From the NCBI GenBank assembly GCA_950295325.1, contig OX485805.1, forward strand, positions 8,990,501-9,054,500: a DNA stretch of 64,000 bases. The letters run 5' to 3'. A program made the translations under genes and the position numbers. This DNA comes from Polytrichum commune. Lineage: Eukaryota; Streptophyta; Polytrichopsida; Polytrichales; Polytrichaceae. Position 1 is the stretch's first letter, and the number at the start of each line of letters is the position of its first letter. A model generated the notes under the pieces. It worked only from the letters and a program-made list of their open reading frames with translations. It searched no databases and was not told the origin of the DNA. Shown here piece after piece: positions 44,969 to 55,660 of the stretch.

Positions 44969-46078
44969 GGAGGCCGTGCTGACACATGCATTTGATACTC
45001 AAAAAATCGTAAAGCAATTTAAGAGAAGAAGCACTGCAATTAAATGCGTTGTTCGATAACCCTCGTATAATGGATTAATTTATTCCTCTAGGACCTTCAA
45101 TAACTCTACCTCCTCAAACTCTTTTTCTTCCATGGCAATGGCATCTTCGTCATCCTCGAGTCCATCATTAATTGCGGTAGGGTTGTTGTTGTACCTACCT
45201 AGGCACTATGTTATCATTCGTATAATTTTGAATTCTTCATATTTGCTTTCAGTAATGCACACAAAAAGACATGTGGTTTTAAGAAATTATACTATATGCT
45301 AAAAATTTGTTGATCATTCTAGACTCAATAATCAACACAACAGAGGGATGGGGGTCCATGTGATTATGTTTAGGGTTTCCCTCTGGGTCCCTTCCACCTC
45401 TTCATTTAGAAAAATAAATAAAATCCATTCAAGATTATGAAAGTGATGCAAATTTGAACCATTACTTTAGTAGATCAAATTATGGTGCCCGCAACTACAT
45501 TCTTATGAATGTGAGACCAAATTTTGAAGGAGAAAATAACACATTTAATATATGTAGAGTACATTTGAAATACAACTGCTAGACTTTCATTTGAATGTGT
45601 TTTGCATTATGTAAGCAATCTTCAAAATATGAAAAGAGTTGGTAATATTAAAGTCTACGATTATATTGAGAGCACCATTATGTTGAAAATCTTCAAACTC
45701 TTATTTTTAATGCATTTTCAAGCCACTTCATACCTAGGTGCAAAATGGTTAAGGTCATGAAATCTACGTCCACACTACTACAAAACACGTCTTTTATTCC
45801 AACACCTACTTCACTACATGTCTTTTACTACTATAAACAGTGATTGGAGGAATTATAGAAATCCACATGGGCTCATTTGATGTCCGAATTAACTTTGCGG
45901 AGTCATAGTAGTGAAGTGGGACAACAATTCAGTTGGGAACGCTCTTGTAAACGTGTTTGGGAACGTCCAGTAGAACGTGCATGACTGTGGGTAGTGAAGT
46001 GGTCCACATGGAGAGAATGTTAAGTCCAATTGTCATGTGTTTCAGGGTTTTAGACAGAATACTCATAAAAAAGACCCG

Positions 46079-46300
46079 TTAGTGTGTATGAGTGTGTGAG
46101 TGTGAGTGTGTGTGAGTGTGAGGGAGTATGTGAAAGTATAAATGAGAATGTGTTTGAGAGTGTGAATGACAATGTATGTGTGTGAGTATGAAAGTGTGAG
46201 AGTGTGAATGAGAACATGTGACAATGTGTGTGTTAGTGTAAGAATGTGAGTAAGAATGTGTATGTAGGTAGGAGTGAAAATGTAGTTGTGAGTGTGAGAA
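46079..46300. repeat. GTGTGAGTGTGAGAATG-type microsatellite
   Basis: About 220 bp of interrupted GT/GA repeats (GTGTGAGTGTGAGTGTG, GAGAATGTG). It lies inside the CACTA element next to the LTR-like block. A His/Ser-rich frame on the minus strand here is an artefact of the repeat. Confidence 0.85.
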
Positions 46301-46308
46301 TGGAAGTG

Positions 46309-48300
46309 TTGATGGACGCCGTGGGTCGTTCCTTTGTAATAAGCTAAGAAGACTCACGATGAGACATAAGGTAAATTTATATTCGCTTGAGAACTACCGT
46401 GTCTCATTAATATGCTCGGTCTCGAATTAGTAATCTCTCTCTTCTCCTTGTGATATGAATATAATTATTGGAGTGAACACATTTTCATTATCATATATTC
46501 TCACTCTAAATGTAAAGCATCATTGATAATAAGAACAATTAGATTAGAGAAGGTTTCAAGAGGTATAACAATATCGTTGATAACAATATAATTTTCAATA
46601 GGTTATATAAGTCTTCAAGGAGTTAAGTTCGTAGTTCATAAACATCAATCACATACTTTATAATATTGCTCCATAACTTATAATAATAAGAAAGATATTG
46701 TGTTATTGAATCTTCGTTTTTAAGCTCAAGTGTTACTACTTATAGTATTGTAATTTTGATATGTGTAACATATAGTGGTTATAACCTTATATCCAAAACA
46801 CCATTGATTGTTTTGCAATGTCACGTTTTTACTTCAAAATGTTTCTTGATGACGAGAGTAATTATAATTCTCTTGAGTTTTGCTCAAGAGAGAGAACTCT
46901 TCTCTTTGATAGTTAATCGTTCACTTGTAATGACATCCAACAACTCACAAGAATCTTAAAGGTAAGAAGTTTCAATAACAATTGTTGTGAGTAGTTAATC
47001 AATCAATCTTTGTTAGTATCAATAAAATCTTTGTTACTATCCTTACAATTTACTTAAAGAATTGAATATGAGTAAGTTCAACTATCATCCATAAGTCACA
47101 TAATATATATAGGTAGTTTATATTGAGAAGTTTCTCTCAATTAATTGTATCTCTTTCTTAGTAATATTTAAGAAGTCTTACTCTCAATTTAATTGAAATA
47201 TGCATGCAAGTCTTATCAATTCAATCTTAATCACTCTATCACTTTATATTTGGATAATTCCCTTTTGAGGAGTTCAATGATAACTTCCACTTTTAAGAGA
47301 CAATCTTGTTTCCTTCATTCACGTTGGATGAATTGACGTTTGCTTCATCATAACAACATCTCTCAAAGTTCCATTGATTCTCCGAATATCCTTGAGCGCT
47401 TTGTTCTCACCCTCACACTAATCTTTTGAGTTCTTGCTTAAAAGAATCTACTCTTCTCTCGGTTGCTTAATCACTTAAGTTCCAAGTACCGCTTAACAAC
47501 TTGTAAGTCCAATTGAGAGAGAGAGAGATAGATCACACATATTTGTGGAAAAGATAGTATATTGTAAAAGTACTCCGAGAGGAGAAATACAAAAGGAACT
47601 CAAGTGTTTTTGACACTCAAATTTAAGATAGCTTCGTCGTATTGAAAATGAGGTGTAGTCTCCTAAAAGTGTTCCCTTTATATGGTCTTTTCTTCCTAAC
47701 CCAAAATCTTTATTTAAAATGGTTGTTAACTCCACTTTCCTAGATAACTACCTATCTCCGACATAGGTAGATGATATCTATTATAAACGGTTATAACCGT
47801 TTTACCACTCTAATGTTCGTCTTTCTAAGATTCCACTATATCTTTGTCGTGGCTACATTCCAAATTTTTTTTGAGAATCCATCAAATCTTCATATTGATT
47901 GATTTAAATTCCAATAATCATACTAGTAGAATGTACCATATTCCTATATACTCCTTAATACTTATATACTCCTCGTAATTGCTTAAATATTCTTCTTTCA
48001 TAATTGTCCTTGAACAAAATCTCGTATACTCATACTAATGGAATGTAATCCTAGTCCTATATACTTTCTAATATCCCTATATACTCCTATATATTCTTCA
48101 TATAAGACCTTTCATACTTACATAGTGATCTTCTATCTCTAAGTTCTAAGTTTCCTTCACTAGGCCGTTGGGGACCCATTGCCGTGGGTAAGGGGCCCTA
48201 TAACCGCGCGACCTCCTTGTATATCCGTGGAAAGGGGCCTAAAACCGTGGCCGAGGGCTCTCCGAGTTCCTCTTGTCTTCGGTGCTCATTCCTCATTGCG
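46309..48300 (-). mobile_element. LTR-like block, copy 1 (minus), inside the CACTA element
   Basis: Matches 53890-55660 in reverse complement over most of its length. On the minus strand it has a TATA box (CATATAAAGG, near 47680), then a region matching the other copy (TTTTTGAC.CTCAAAT..AAGATAGCTTCGTCG as its complement), and ends CGTCCATCA at 46309. Landmarks shared with copy 2: ACGGTTATAACCGTTT, GTCGGAGATA, TCTTGAGCAAG, TGTCTCATTAATATGCTC, GTCGTTCCTTTG. Promoter-like order with a CA end suggests an LTR of 1.8-2 kb. The 5' boundary and target duplication could not be fixed. Confidence 0.5.
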
Positions 48301-48479
48301 GTGGTGATTATTTTCTCCTCTTGGTGATGTATGTTGTCGTTGGCTTCTCCATTGTGCCTCTTTTCTCTCTTATAATGTTGTTACTCAACAAGTGTAAGTG
48401 TGGATATGAGAGACAAGCCAAAAGTGAGGAACTTAGAGTGTGAAACCCAATATTTGCAATATTAGGGTTTACCATAAAT

Positions 48480-48975
48480 GTGTGAGGAAATAAATGAGAA
48501 TATATGTATGACTATAAGAGTGCTAGTGTGGATATAAGAGATAAATCAAAAGCGAAGAACTTGGAGTATGCAACCCCATGTCTTCACCAAATCCAATGAC
48601 AAAGGTATGTTTATATATTTGTGTGAATGAAAATATGTATGTGTGTGTGAATATATGTGTGAGTGTAATATAAGAATGTTAATGTGGATATGAAAAATAA
48701 TCCAAAGGTTAGGGTTTGGAATGTGTATCCTAATGTCTTCACCAAATGCATTGACAAAGGTATGTGTATATTTGTATGAATGAAAATGTGTGTGTGTGTG
48801 TGAATATATATATATAAGTATAATGATAAGATTGTTAGTGTAGATATGAGAAATAATCCAAAGGTTAGGGTTTGGAATGTGTAACCTAATGTCTTCACCA
48901 AATGCATTGACAAAGGTATGTGTATATTTGTATGAATGAAAATGTGTGTATGTGTGTGTGAAAGAGGGGACCTAA
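48480..48975 (+). repeat. Tandem repeat, period about 140-150 bp, with GT microsatellite
   Basis: Three diverged units. Each holds GTATGTGTATATTTGT.TGAATGAAAAT, a GTGTGTGTG run, GTTAGTGTAGATATGAGA, AATCCAAAGGTTAGGGTT and CTAATGTCTTCACCAAATG (clear at about 48605-48765 and 48766-48915; weaker at 48500-48604). It lies in the CACTA element between the LTR-like block and the transposase remnant. Confidence 0.75.
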
Positions 48976-49740
48976 ACCAAAGCGTATACGTCTGAGTGAA
49001 GACGAGAAATTAACTTTGGAGGCCGGTGCAATGCTGCAGAAAGGTTACGTTCTCACGAAGGGGGGTTGTATTATTCTGAGTGTTTATGCTAAGTTATATT
49101 TTTATGTAAACATAACTTCACATGGTGAAGTATCACTGTAGCCAGTATACAATAATGGCCATTGTCATATTTTTTTACTACCCGTAGTCACTAACGCTTA
49201 CTACATATAGTTATTGGCCTGCAACATAGTTGTCCTATATTACTAGAAGCAGTAATGTGATAGCCATAAAGCCGTGGAGTGTTTAGACATTAGAGATGGA
49301 TTTCAAGAGATATACATTTATGTGAGAAGTGATGCATACTAAGAACCAGCTGTAGGAAATTCTAAAACTAGGAAATTCTAAAACTTTCGGCCATGTTCGG
49401 TAGAACTAACATTAATGTCCTTCTCTACATTAGTTTACAATGCATTAATCAATGTAAGGCTAAAATGGTTGAATAAATATTGCATAGAAATTGAAGTCTA
49501 GCCCATCAAAAATATTACTGCACATAGTAAACACTACTGGACATGTCATAGTAAACATTACTTGACATAGTAAAGAAAAACTGACATAGCAAAGTAGATA
49601 TGACGACAATGTAATTTTAGTACTTTGGATTGAATATTTCTTTGATCTGCAAATATCAACACTAGCAAAATAGTATGATTCGTGCTCAAAATTTGGAACA
49701 GTAACATATGTACGTGGGAATTGTGTAAACTACGGGGGAC

Positions 49741-50010
49741 TTGATTTACCTGCGTGACTATAATTCTCCGGATTCGAAAGCGAAAACCATTGGGAAGGGT
49801 GTAGTTCAAAATGTAGCAAGTGGGATGCTGCATGGGAAGGTGATTGGCAATGGTTATGTATCATTGGCCGTCACGGAGTCACTTGAAGACGACTATCCTT
49901 TACTCGAACCTCTCACTGGAGACGACCCTCCAGTGACTACTATTGGCAAAGCGAAGGGCCATTACATTATTTGGTCAAGCGAATGTGTAAATTTATGTGC
50001 GGCTACGTGA
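49741..50010 (+). pseudogene. CACTA transposase-associated C-terminal domain (DUF8039-like) remnant
   Basis: An open frame of about 89 codons; it begins after an in-frame stop and has no ATG. The product contains AKTIGKGVVQNVASGMLHGK, then IGNGYVSLAVTESLEDDYPL and GKAKGHYIIWSSECVNL. This pattern (GKG.V....GM.HG..LG.G.V.V.V, then A.G..I.W) matches the small domain found at the end of plant En/Spm-type transposase proteins. It supports the CACTA assignment made from the ends. The rest of the protein is missing, so it has no activity of its own. Confidence 0.7.
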
Positions 50011-51777
50011 GTGTGGAGTGGATTTGTAGACCTAGGTTGATTTGCAGACATTTGGAATTCAGTGTTTACCATTGTTAGAAGCAATTTGTGAAACATTCAT
50101 GACACTATTGGATGAATATGATTTGGTTTTTGAACTAAATGATCATGTTTGCGATGATCCTCGTATGATAAATATCAATATATTGTTAATGCCATAAATT
50201 TATGACTATGTTGAGTCAGCCGCATGTTACTAGTTGCAGTAAACGCGCACAGTTGCAGCCTAATCATGCCACTTAGCGCAGTCGATATTCACTGCAGTAC
50301 CAGTAATATACACTAAAGACATGTGAAAACCACATAACCTCACAACGTATAACAAAATACCAGAATTTGTTGTCTACATTACGTTACATAGTAATATAGA
50401 TATCACGACTTCAAGTAAGAAATATATGCCATCTAAATATGTATTCACTCTTGGTAGTCACAGACACTTACTACGTACAGTTACACATACACTTGGCAAT
50501 ATCATGTATACTTCACTACTAGTAATACACAAAAAAAACATTCGTGAACCACATGACCTAACAACGTAGATCATAAACGACTGGTTGAGGTAAACATCAC
50601 TCCAGACAGTGATGTTTACATGACGACGTGAAGTAAGAAAATATGCAGTTGTTGTATGTATTTACTACCCAAAGTCAAAGAAGCTAACTACGCAACGTTA
50701 TTGACTACCCACTTGGTTGTCCGCGATTACTGGAATAAGTAATGTGTGAAAATTAATTCAATTAATCTTAGCCACGTGGTTACATATTTGTTTCAACCAC
50801 GTTCTTATCGTTCACTAGTAATTTGGAATGTATGTATACGCATTTTTCATTGTATTACTTTGTTCAGTGAAGTAAACAAAACCTTACATGACTAGTGCCC
50901 GTGATATTGTATCACTTCGTTGAGTTATATGGACGTGTGTCGTATCTTACTTATATTGCCAAAACATAGTGAAATAGGACATGACTCTATGAAGTAAGGC
51001 ACGCATCGCAAGTCCAACTTCACTGCCATTGGGAACGTATCCATTGGGAACGTCCTGTCCGATATTCCTTTACTGCTTGTCCGGAGCGACTGGTCGTTTT
51101 CCACGTCAATAAAGTCCTGGTTTTCTCACTTGTATGAGTTGGAAAACCCAGTTGTAAAAGACGTGTTTTGTAGTAGTGCCAAAACTAGATGCAACCATTT
51201 GCTTTTGAGCATCACTTTTGATGATAAGTATCAAAGGATTCCACCCAATTATCTACATTCGAGTATTCAACACAACAACAAAAGTCATCGTGAAAAGAAC
51301 CCTAAATCCAATTTAAACAACGCTTTGCTACTACTTTCATGCCTCTGACGAAAAGAATGATGCTTTTAGTATACCGGAGCACTTTTTGGATCCACTTTAC
51401 CATGCTTGTACCCACCTACTTCCTCTAATGTCACTTTGTCACTTTTTGGTAGGGTTGTCGCATTAGATGAGAGAGGTTGGAAGGGGACGGTTATATGTGC
51501 CACAACATGGGAAATTATTTTTTTAATATTTTTTTGGGTGCCCGACCAAGCGCCACAATAGTTGACTAGTAAACTTTACTAGTCATCTTGGGTGGTCGAC
51601 TTGTAAATCCAGGTGATTGACTGGTTGGAATGTCCGGTCAGAGTTTTTTTTTTCAATTTCTTTTTGTTTGGTTCTGTTGTTTTGGTGGGTTGACAATTGA
51701 GCTGACATGGATTAGGTCAATTGTAAAATATAACCAATCGACCTAAAAATGTAGGGTTGACTAGGCAATTGACAATA

Positions 51778-52617
51778 CTGTTCTCCCTCTTTAGTATGAC
51801 ATGTTTGGGAAACACAAAAAAGTTGTATTATTGAGGTGTCATCTTTGCATTAATATGAGAAATGGCATAAAGTTGTCGTATTTTTGAGGGAATATAAAAA
51901 CATAAATAACAAGAATAAGATAATATACAACAAGTTTAAGCAATATAGATGGTATGAAATAATAGCGTATAATTCCAAAAAAAAACATATATTCTCATAA
52001 ACTCTTGACATAGGAGTTCAAAGTTCTTTGGTGCTGCCTACCCAAGTTAGCAACTGTCATCTTATCTAAATTCTCTACTAACTTTTGAAAACTAATAATT
52101 TCACTAACACCAAAATATAAAGAGTTATTTAATAAGAATCTAGACAACAATGATGCATGACGTTTGGCATCACTAAGCTTTACTGAAGGTGAAGCAACAT
52201 CATCCACATCTACTTAATCTAGATCAACATTAAGACAAAACAAAATTGGAGATTGCAAGAATGCAAGAGTGCACAAGATATTGGTGATACTATATCACCA
52301 TGAGTGCAAGGCAACATACTAGGCAAGAGGCCACTCTAACCCTAACCACGTCCATTCTACACTAGTAACCTTAATTCTCATTAAGTTCCCAATGATAAGT
52401 GAAGTTTCCAAGTAATTCCCAAATGAAATTGGATGAAAGGAATTTTAGCATTAACTACCTCTTTAATATCACAAACGGAGATTCTAAATGTTGCATTATC
52501 GAGTGTCGTAGTCGTATAAAAGAGGGAGTTTTGAACTAAAAAGTTTGGTTTCGCAAAAATGTGTCAAAATATCGAGGTTGTCGTATAAACGAGTGTCGTA
52601 TTAACAAGGTTAGACTG
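51778..52617 (-). mobile_element. pogo/Tigger-type element copy B, 840 bp
   Basis: Left end CTGTTCTCCCTCTTTAGTAT preceded by TA (51776-51777); right end TTAACAAGGTTAGACTG. The right flank is GAGTAA, so the TA is displaced by 3 bp, probably by a later change. Interior is shared with copies A and C. It retains the transposase tail at 51995-52207. Confidence 0.7.
51995..52207 (-). pseudogene. pogo/Tigger-type transposase C-terminal remnant (copy B)
   Basis: A frame of 70 codons on the minus strand. It starts MDDVASPSVKLSDAKRHASL and passes through SRFLLNNSL to KMTVANLGRQHQRTLNSYVK. The SLSEA..HA..LR.FL pattern and the Q.TL.SY/FF tail are those of the C-terminus of Tigger/CENP-B-like transposases. 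The same tail is present in copy C on the plus strand near 30000-30063. No catalytic residues remain. Confidence 0.65.
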
Positions 52618-53138
52618 GAGTAATCAGGGCAACATGTTACCCAATTGGTCAACCTAAACATTTAAGTCAAGTATGCACTTGACCAGAGTAAAGTACTAGG
52701 ATTTGAGTATATTTGGAGTTATGCATGGATTTTAAACCATTCCAAGTGCCAATATGAAGTACACTAGATTGCAAAACTACACAAATGTGGTGGTTGGTGA
52801 GCACGGAATTCAAACATTTGAAGTTCTGGTTGTTGTGTTGTTACTTTTGTTGTTGTTGTGTGATGTTTTTGTTCCCACAAGTGCACATCCCTTATTATTT
52901 GTTGGACATGTAGTTTCTCCAAATAACCTTAAATGTTATTTCAACCCGCTACTGACCGGTCGAATTTTGCTTTTGTTTGTTTTGTAGTTCGTTGTGCCAC
53001 TAGTCAACGAAACTCCTAATGTGGAGCATTAAGATTGGTTATATTCAACCCTAACATTGGTTATATTCAACCTGATCTGATTTGATGGGTCTCCTTGTCT
53101 TTGGATGGACATGACAAGGACGATTCTTCATGTTGGTC

Positions 53139-53416
53139 ACTTGATTATTCCATGTGTGTAGGTGGCTTAAACCCAAGGCTTTCACATGTATTCGAGGAGA
53201 ACTCCATGTTTAAGATGCATAAGGCCAAATCACTTGAATATTCCATGTGTGTAGGTGGCTTAAATCCAAGGCTTTCACATGTAATTGAGGAGAACTCCAT
53301 GTTTAAGATGCATAAGGCCAAATCACTTGTATATTCCATGTGTGTAGGTGGCTTAAATCCAAGGCTTTCACATGTAATCGAGGAGATCTCCATGTTTAAG
53401 ATGCATAAGGCCAAAA
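53139..53416. repeat. 93-bp tandem repeat, three units, open in frame on both strands
   Basis: Units begin near 53148, 53241 and 53334 at TTCCATGTGTGTAGGTGGC, exactly 93 bp apart. They are nearly identical, differing at only a few bases (for example GTATTCGAGG against GTAATTGAGG). Since 93 is a multiple of 3, the plus frame (53095-53457) and the minus frame (53145-53441) both stay open through all units, with a 31-residue repeat containing YSMCVGGLNPRLSHV. No similarity to a known protein; a coding role is unproved. Confidence 0.8.
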
Positions 53417-53618
53417 TAATACTAAGATGGGTGACCTTCATAGCACTTGATTTTTAGTGCACTTTATCACCTATGATTCACCAAATCACAGTGGAGGAAT
53501 CTGGGTGAACTATATATTTTCAACCAACCATGTGAGAACCCAGGGGCTTGCATGTTTGGGAGATAGGTGCATGCCTTTTTCTCCCACTATTGTTCAAGGC
53601 GTTCATCTTCAAAACAAC

Positions 53619-53860
53619 TTAAGTACGCAACTTGAACATGCGCAATTTGTGCGTACTTAGTTGGTAGGTGCGTACTTTAGGATTTAGGGTTTCCCAAATC
53701 GCGAGCGGTTGACCTCAAAGCCAAACGCAAAAAAAACTTCAAAACTTACACCAAATGACGATTCACGACATCTTCAACTAAGAAATCTTGAACCCTATTT
53801 TTTTTTTGCCAAAAAATGCGTACTTAACCGGGATGCGTACTTAAACGGGTGCGTACTTAA
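53619..53860. repeat. Cluster of GCGTACTTAA motifs, possible TTAA-flanked MITE
   Basis: Six copies of GCGTACTTA or its complement in 240 bp: near 53621, 53651, 53670, 53818, 53835 and 53851. The outer two are in opposite orientation, each abutting TTAA (53619-53622 and 53857-53860). This could be a small element with GTACGCA ends and a TTAA target, or a set of protein-binding sites. Confidence 0.35.
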
Positions 53861-53889
53861 GGGGGAGGTTACTGTAATAGGTCCCTGCC

Positions 53890-55220
53890 ACTGAATTAGA
53901 AGGAAGACGCGTGGTTATAGGTACTCTAACCGCACGGTTAAAGGGTACCCACTGGTTAATGAAGGAATGTCTTCAAATTTTGTACAAGGATGAGTAGATA
54001 GAAGGTATGAGAAACTATTATGAAGGATTTTGAGGTATATAGGACTGTGTTTTACATTTTATTAGTATAATTATAATAGTACAAATCATTTTAGTTTGGA
54101 TCAATCAATTATGTAAGAATTGATTGATTCATAATGTAGCTATGGCAAGGATAGGGTGAGAAACTTAAAAATACATATATATGATGGTTTGACGGTTATA
54201 ACCGTTTGCAATAGGTATCATCCACATACGTCGGAGATAAGTAAATATCTAGAAAGTGGAATTGATAACCACTCAATTACATAGATTTTGGATTACTGAG
54301 AAAATACTATATAAAACAAGGATTTTTTAGGGACATGGACCTCATTTCATAGCAACGAAGTTATCTTAAGATTGAGTGTCAAAAACACTTGAGCTTATCT
54401 TGTATCCTCTCCTTTCGAGACACCTTTATGAATATATTTACAACTTTCTTCTATTTGAAATTCTCTCGCTCTTAGTTACTTTGTGAGTTGTTGGATGTTG
54501 CAACATTTTAACGGATATTGTTGAGAGGAGAGTAGTTTCTCTTGAGCAAGCACTCAAGAGAGAGTAGTGTAAGGGAGAGATCAAATGCTCGAGGTTTTGA
54601 AGAAACAATGGAACTTTGATAACTACTTACAACTATTGGCTACTCAAATTGGAACTTCATTCTCCCTCAAGATTCTTTGTGATTTGTTGGATGTCATAAT
54701 AATTGAAAAATTACCAATTGAGAGGAGAGTAGTTTCTCTTGAGCAAGCACTCAAGAGAGAAGTGTAAAAGTGGGATCAAACATTCAAGGTTTCAAAGAAT
54801 CACTGGAACTTTGATGAGAAAAATAAAATTGAGAAGACTCTCATAAATGACTTGATAAATATAACTTTGATCAAGCAAAGTATTACTGAAAATGATCTCA
54901 ATCAAAAAGACACTTAGTATTGAAATTAAATTATTATAAACAAAGAACTACTAATTGTGTTTTAAGACGGAAGAATATTTTGCTATGTATGAATCATGTT
55001 ATGATGATATGTAATTAAGCATAAGTAAGATTGATGTTATAATTAAGCTTGTCGTATGCATTCTTGATACAATTATAGAGATCATAATATTATATCTTAA
55101 GTAGTAACCCTTGAGTTTAAAGAAGACTTAAGAACATGAAATCTTCCTTACTACTATTATAACTTATTAAAGAAGTAATTGGTACATACTCATAATGTTA
55201 TCAAAATAGTATTGACACAA

Positions 55221-55258
<38 letters not shown>

Positions 55259-55660
55259 GAATTTCTATAATAACTTTTAAATTTTGATTTTCTTTGGAAA
55301 ACTTATGCAAACTTTTGAAGAATTCTTTTTTAATCATATATTTAAAAATATGTTTTTATATGATATGGTTTTGAATGATATGGATGGAACTTTAAAATAT
55401 TGATACACCTCTTGAACCTCTTCTATTTTAGTTGTTCTCACGATCAATGAGCCTTACATTGAGAATGGAATTAATTAAGGATGAGATCGTTTAACTCTAG
55501 ATAGTCATATTTGAATCATAAGGAGAAAGAGAGGTTACTAAATTTAAGATTGAGCATATTAATGAGACACAATAGTTCTCAAGCAATTATAAATTAACAT
55601 GATGTCGCACTGTGAGTCCTCTTAGTTAATTTGCAAAGGAACGACTCTCGGCGTGCATCA
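53890..55660 (+). mobile_element. LTR-like block, copy 2 (plus)
   Basis: Reverse-complement partner of 46309-48300. In the plus direction: GACGGTTATAACCGTTTG (54192), a TATA box ACTATATAAAACAAGG (54308), a probable transcript start and R region (GATTGAGTGTCAAAAACACT), direct repeats of GTAGTTTCTCTTGAGCAAGC with ACTCAAGAGAGA (about 54531 and 54729) and a CA end at GCGTGCATCA (55660). An internal duplication of about 190 bp (54500-54800) is seen in this copy. No polyprotein frames lie beside it, so it is probably a solo LTR. Confidence 0.5.
55221..55257. repeat. (TA)n(CA)n microsatellite
   Basis: A TA run passing into a CA run, inside LTR-like copy 2. Similar in build to the one at 10990-11034. 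Confidence 0.85.

Larger units (their letters stand above)
45773..51178 (+). mobile_element. CACTA (En/Spm) transposon, 5406 bp, TSD CCA
   Basis: Begins CACTACTACAAAACACGTC and ends with the inverted GACGTGTTTTGTAGTAGTG; the inverted repeat is at least 24 bp. A perfect 3-bp duplication CCA flanks it (45770-45772 and 51179-51181). Subterminal regions carry repeated motifs (GGGAACGTCC near both ends; CTTACTAC, GTAGTCAC and TTGTCC.ATTACT repeats at 49180-50720). One transposase-associated coding remnant (49741-50010) is present. An LTR-like insertion and a tandem repeat fill the left half. The tnp2 transposase core was not found, so it is defective. Confidence 0.9.

Noticed and set aside
46079-46357. 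His/Ser/Thr-rich open frame on the minus strand
   Set aside because: It is the translation of a GT/GA microsatellite.
53139-53416. CRISPR-like array of direct repeats
   Set aside because: The units are contiguous 93-bp repeats without unique spacers, in a eukaryotic nuclear context.
46309-55660. The large inverted repeat as terminal arms of one giant element
   Set aside because: One arm lies inside the CACTA element bounded by CCA and the other lies outside it, so they are separate insertions.
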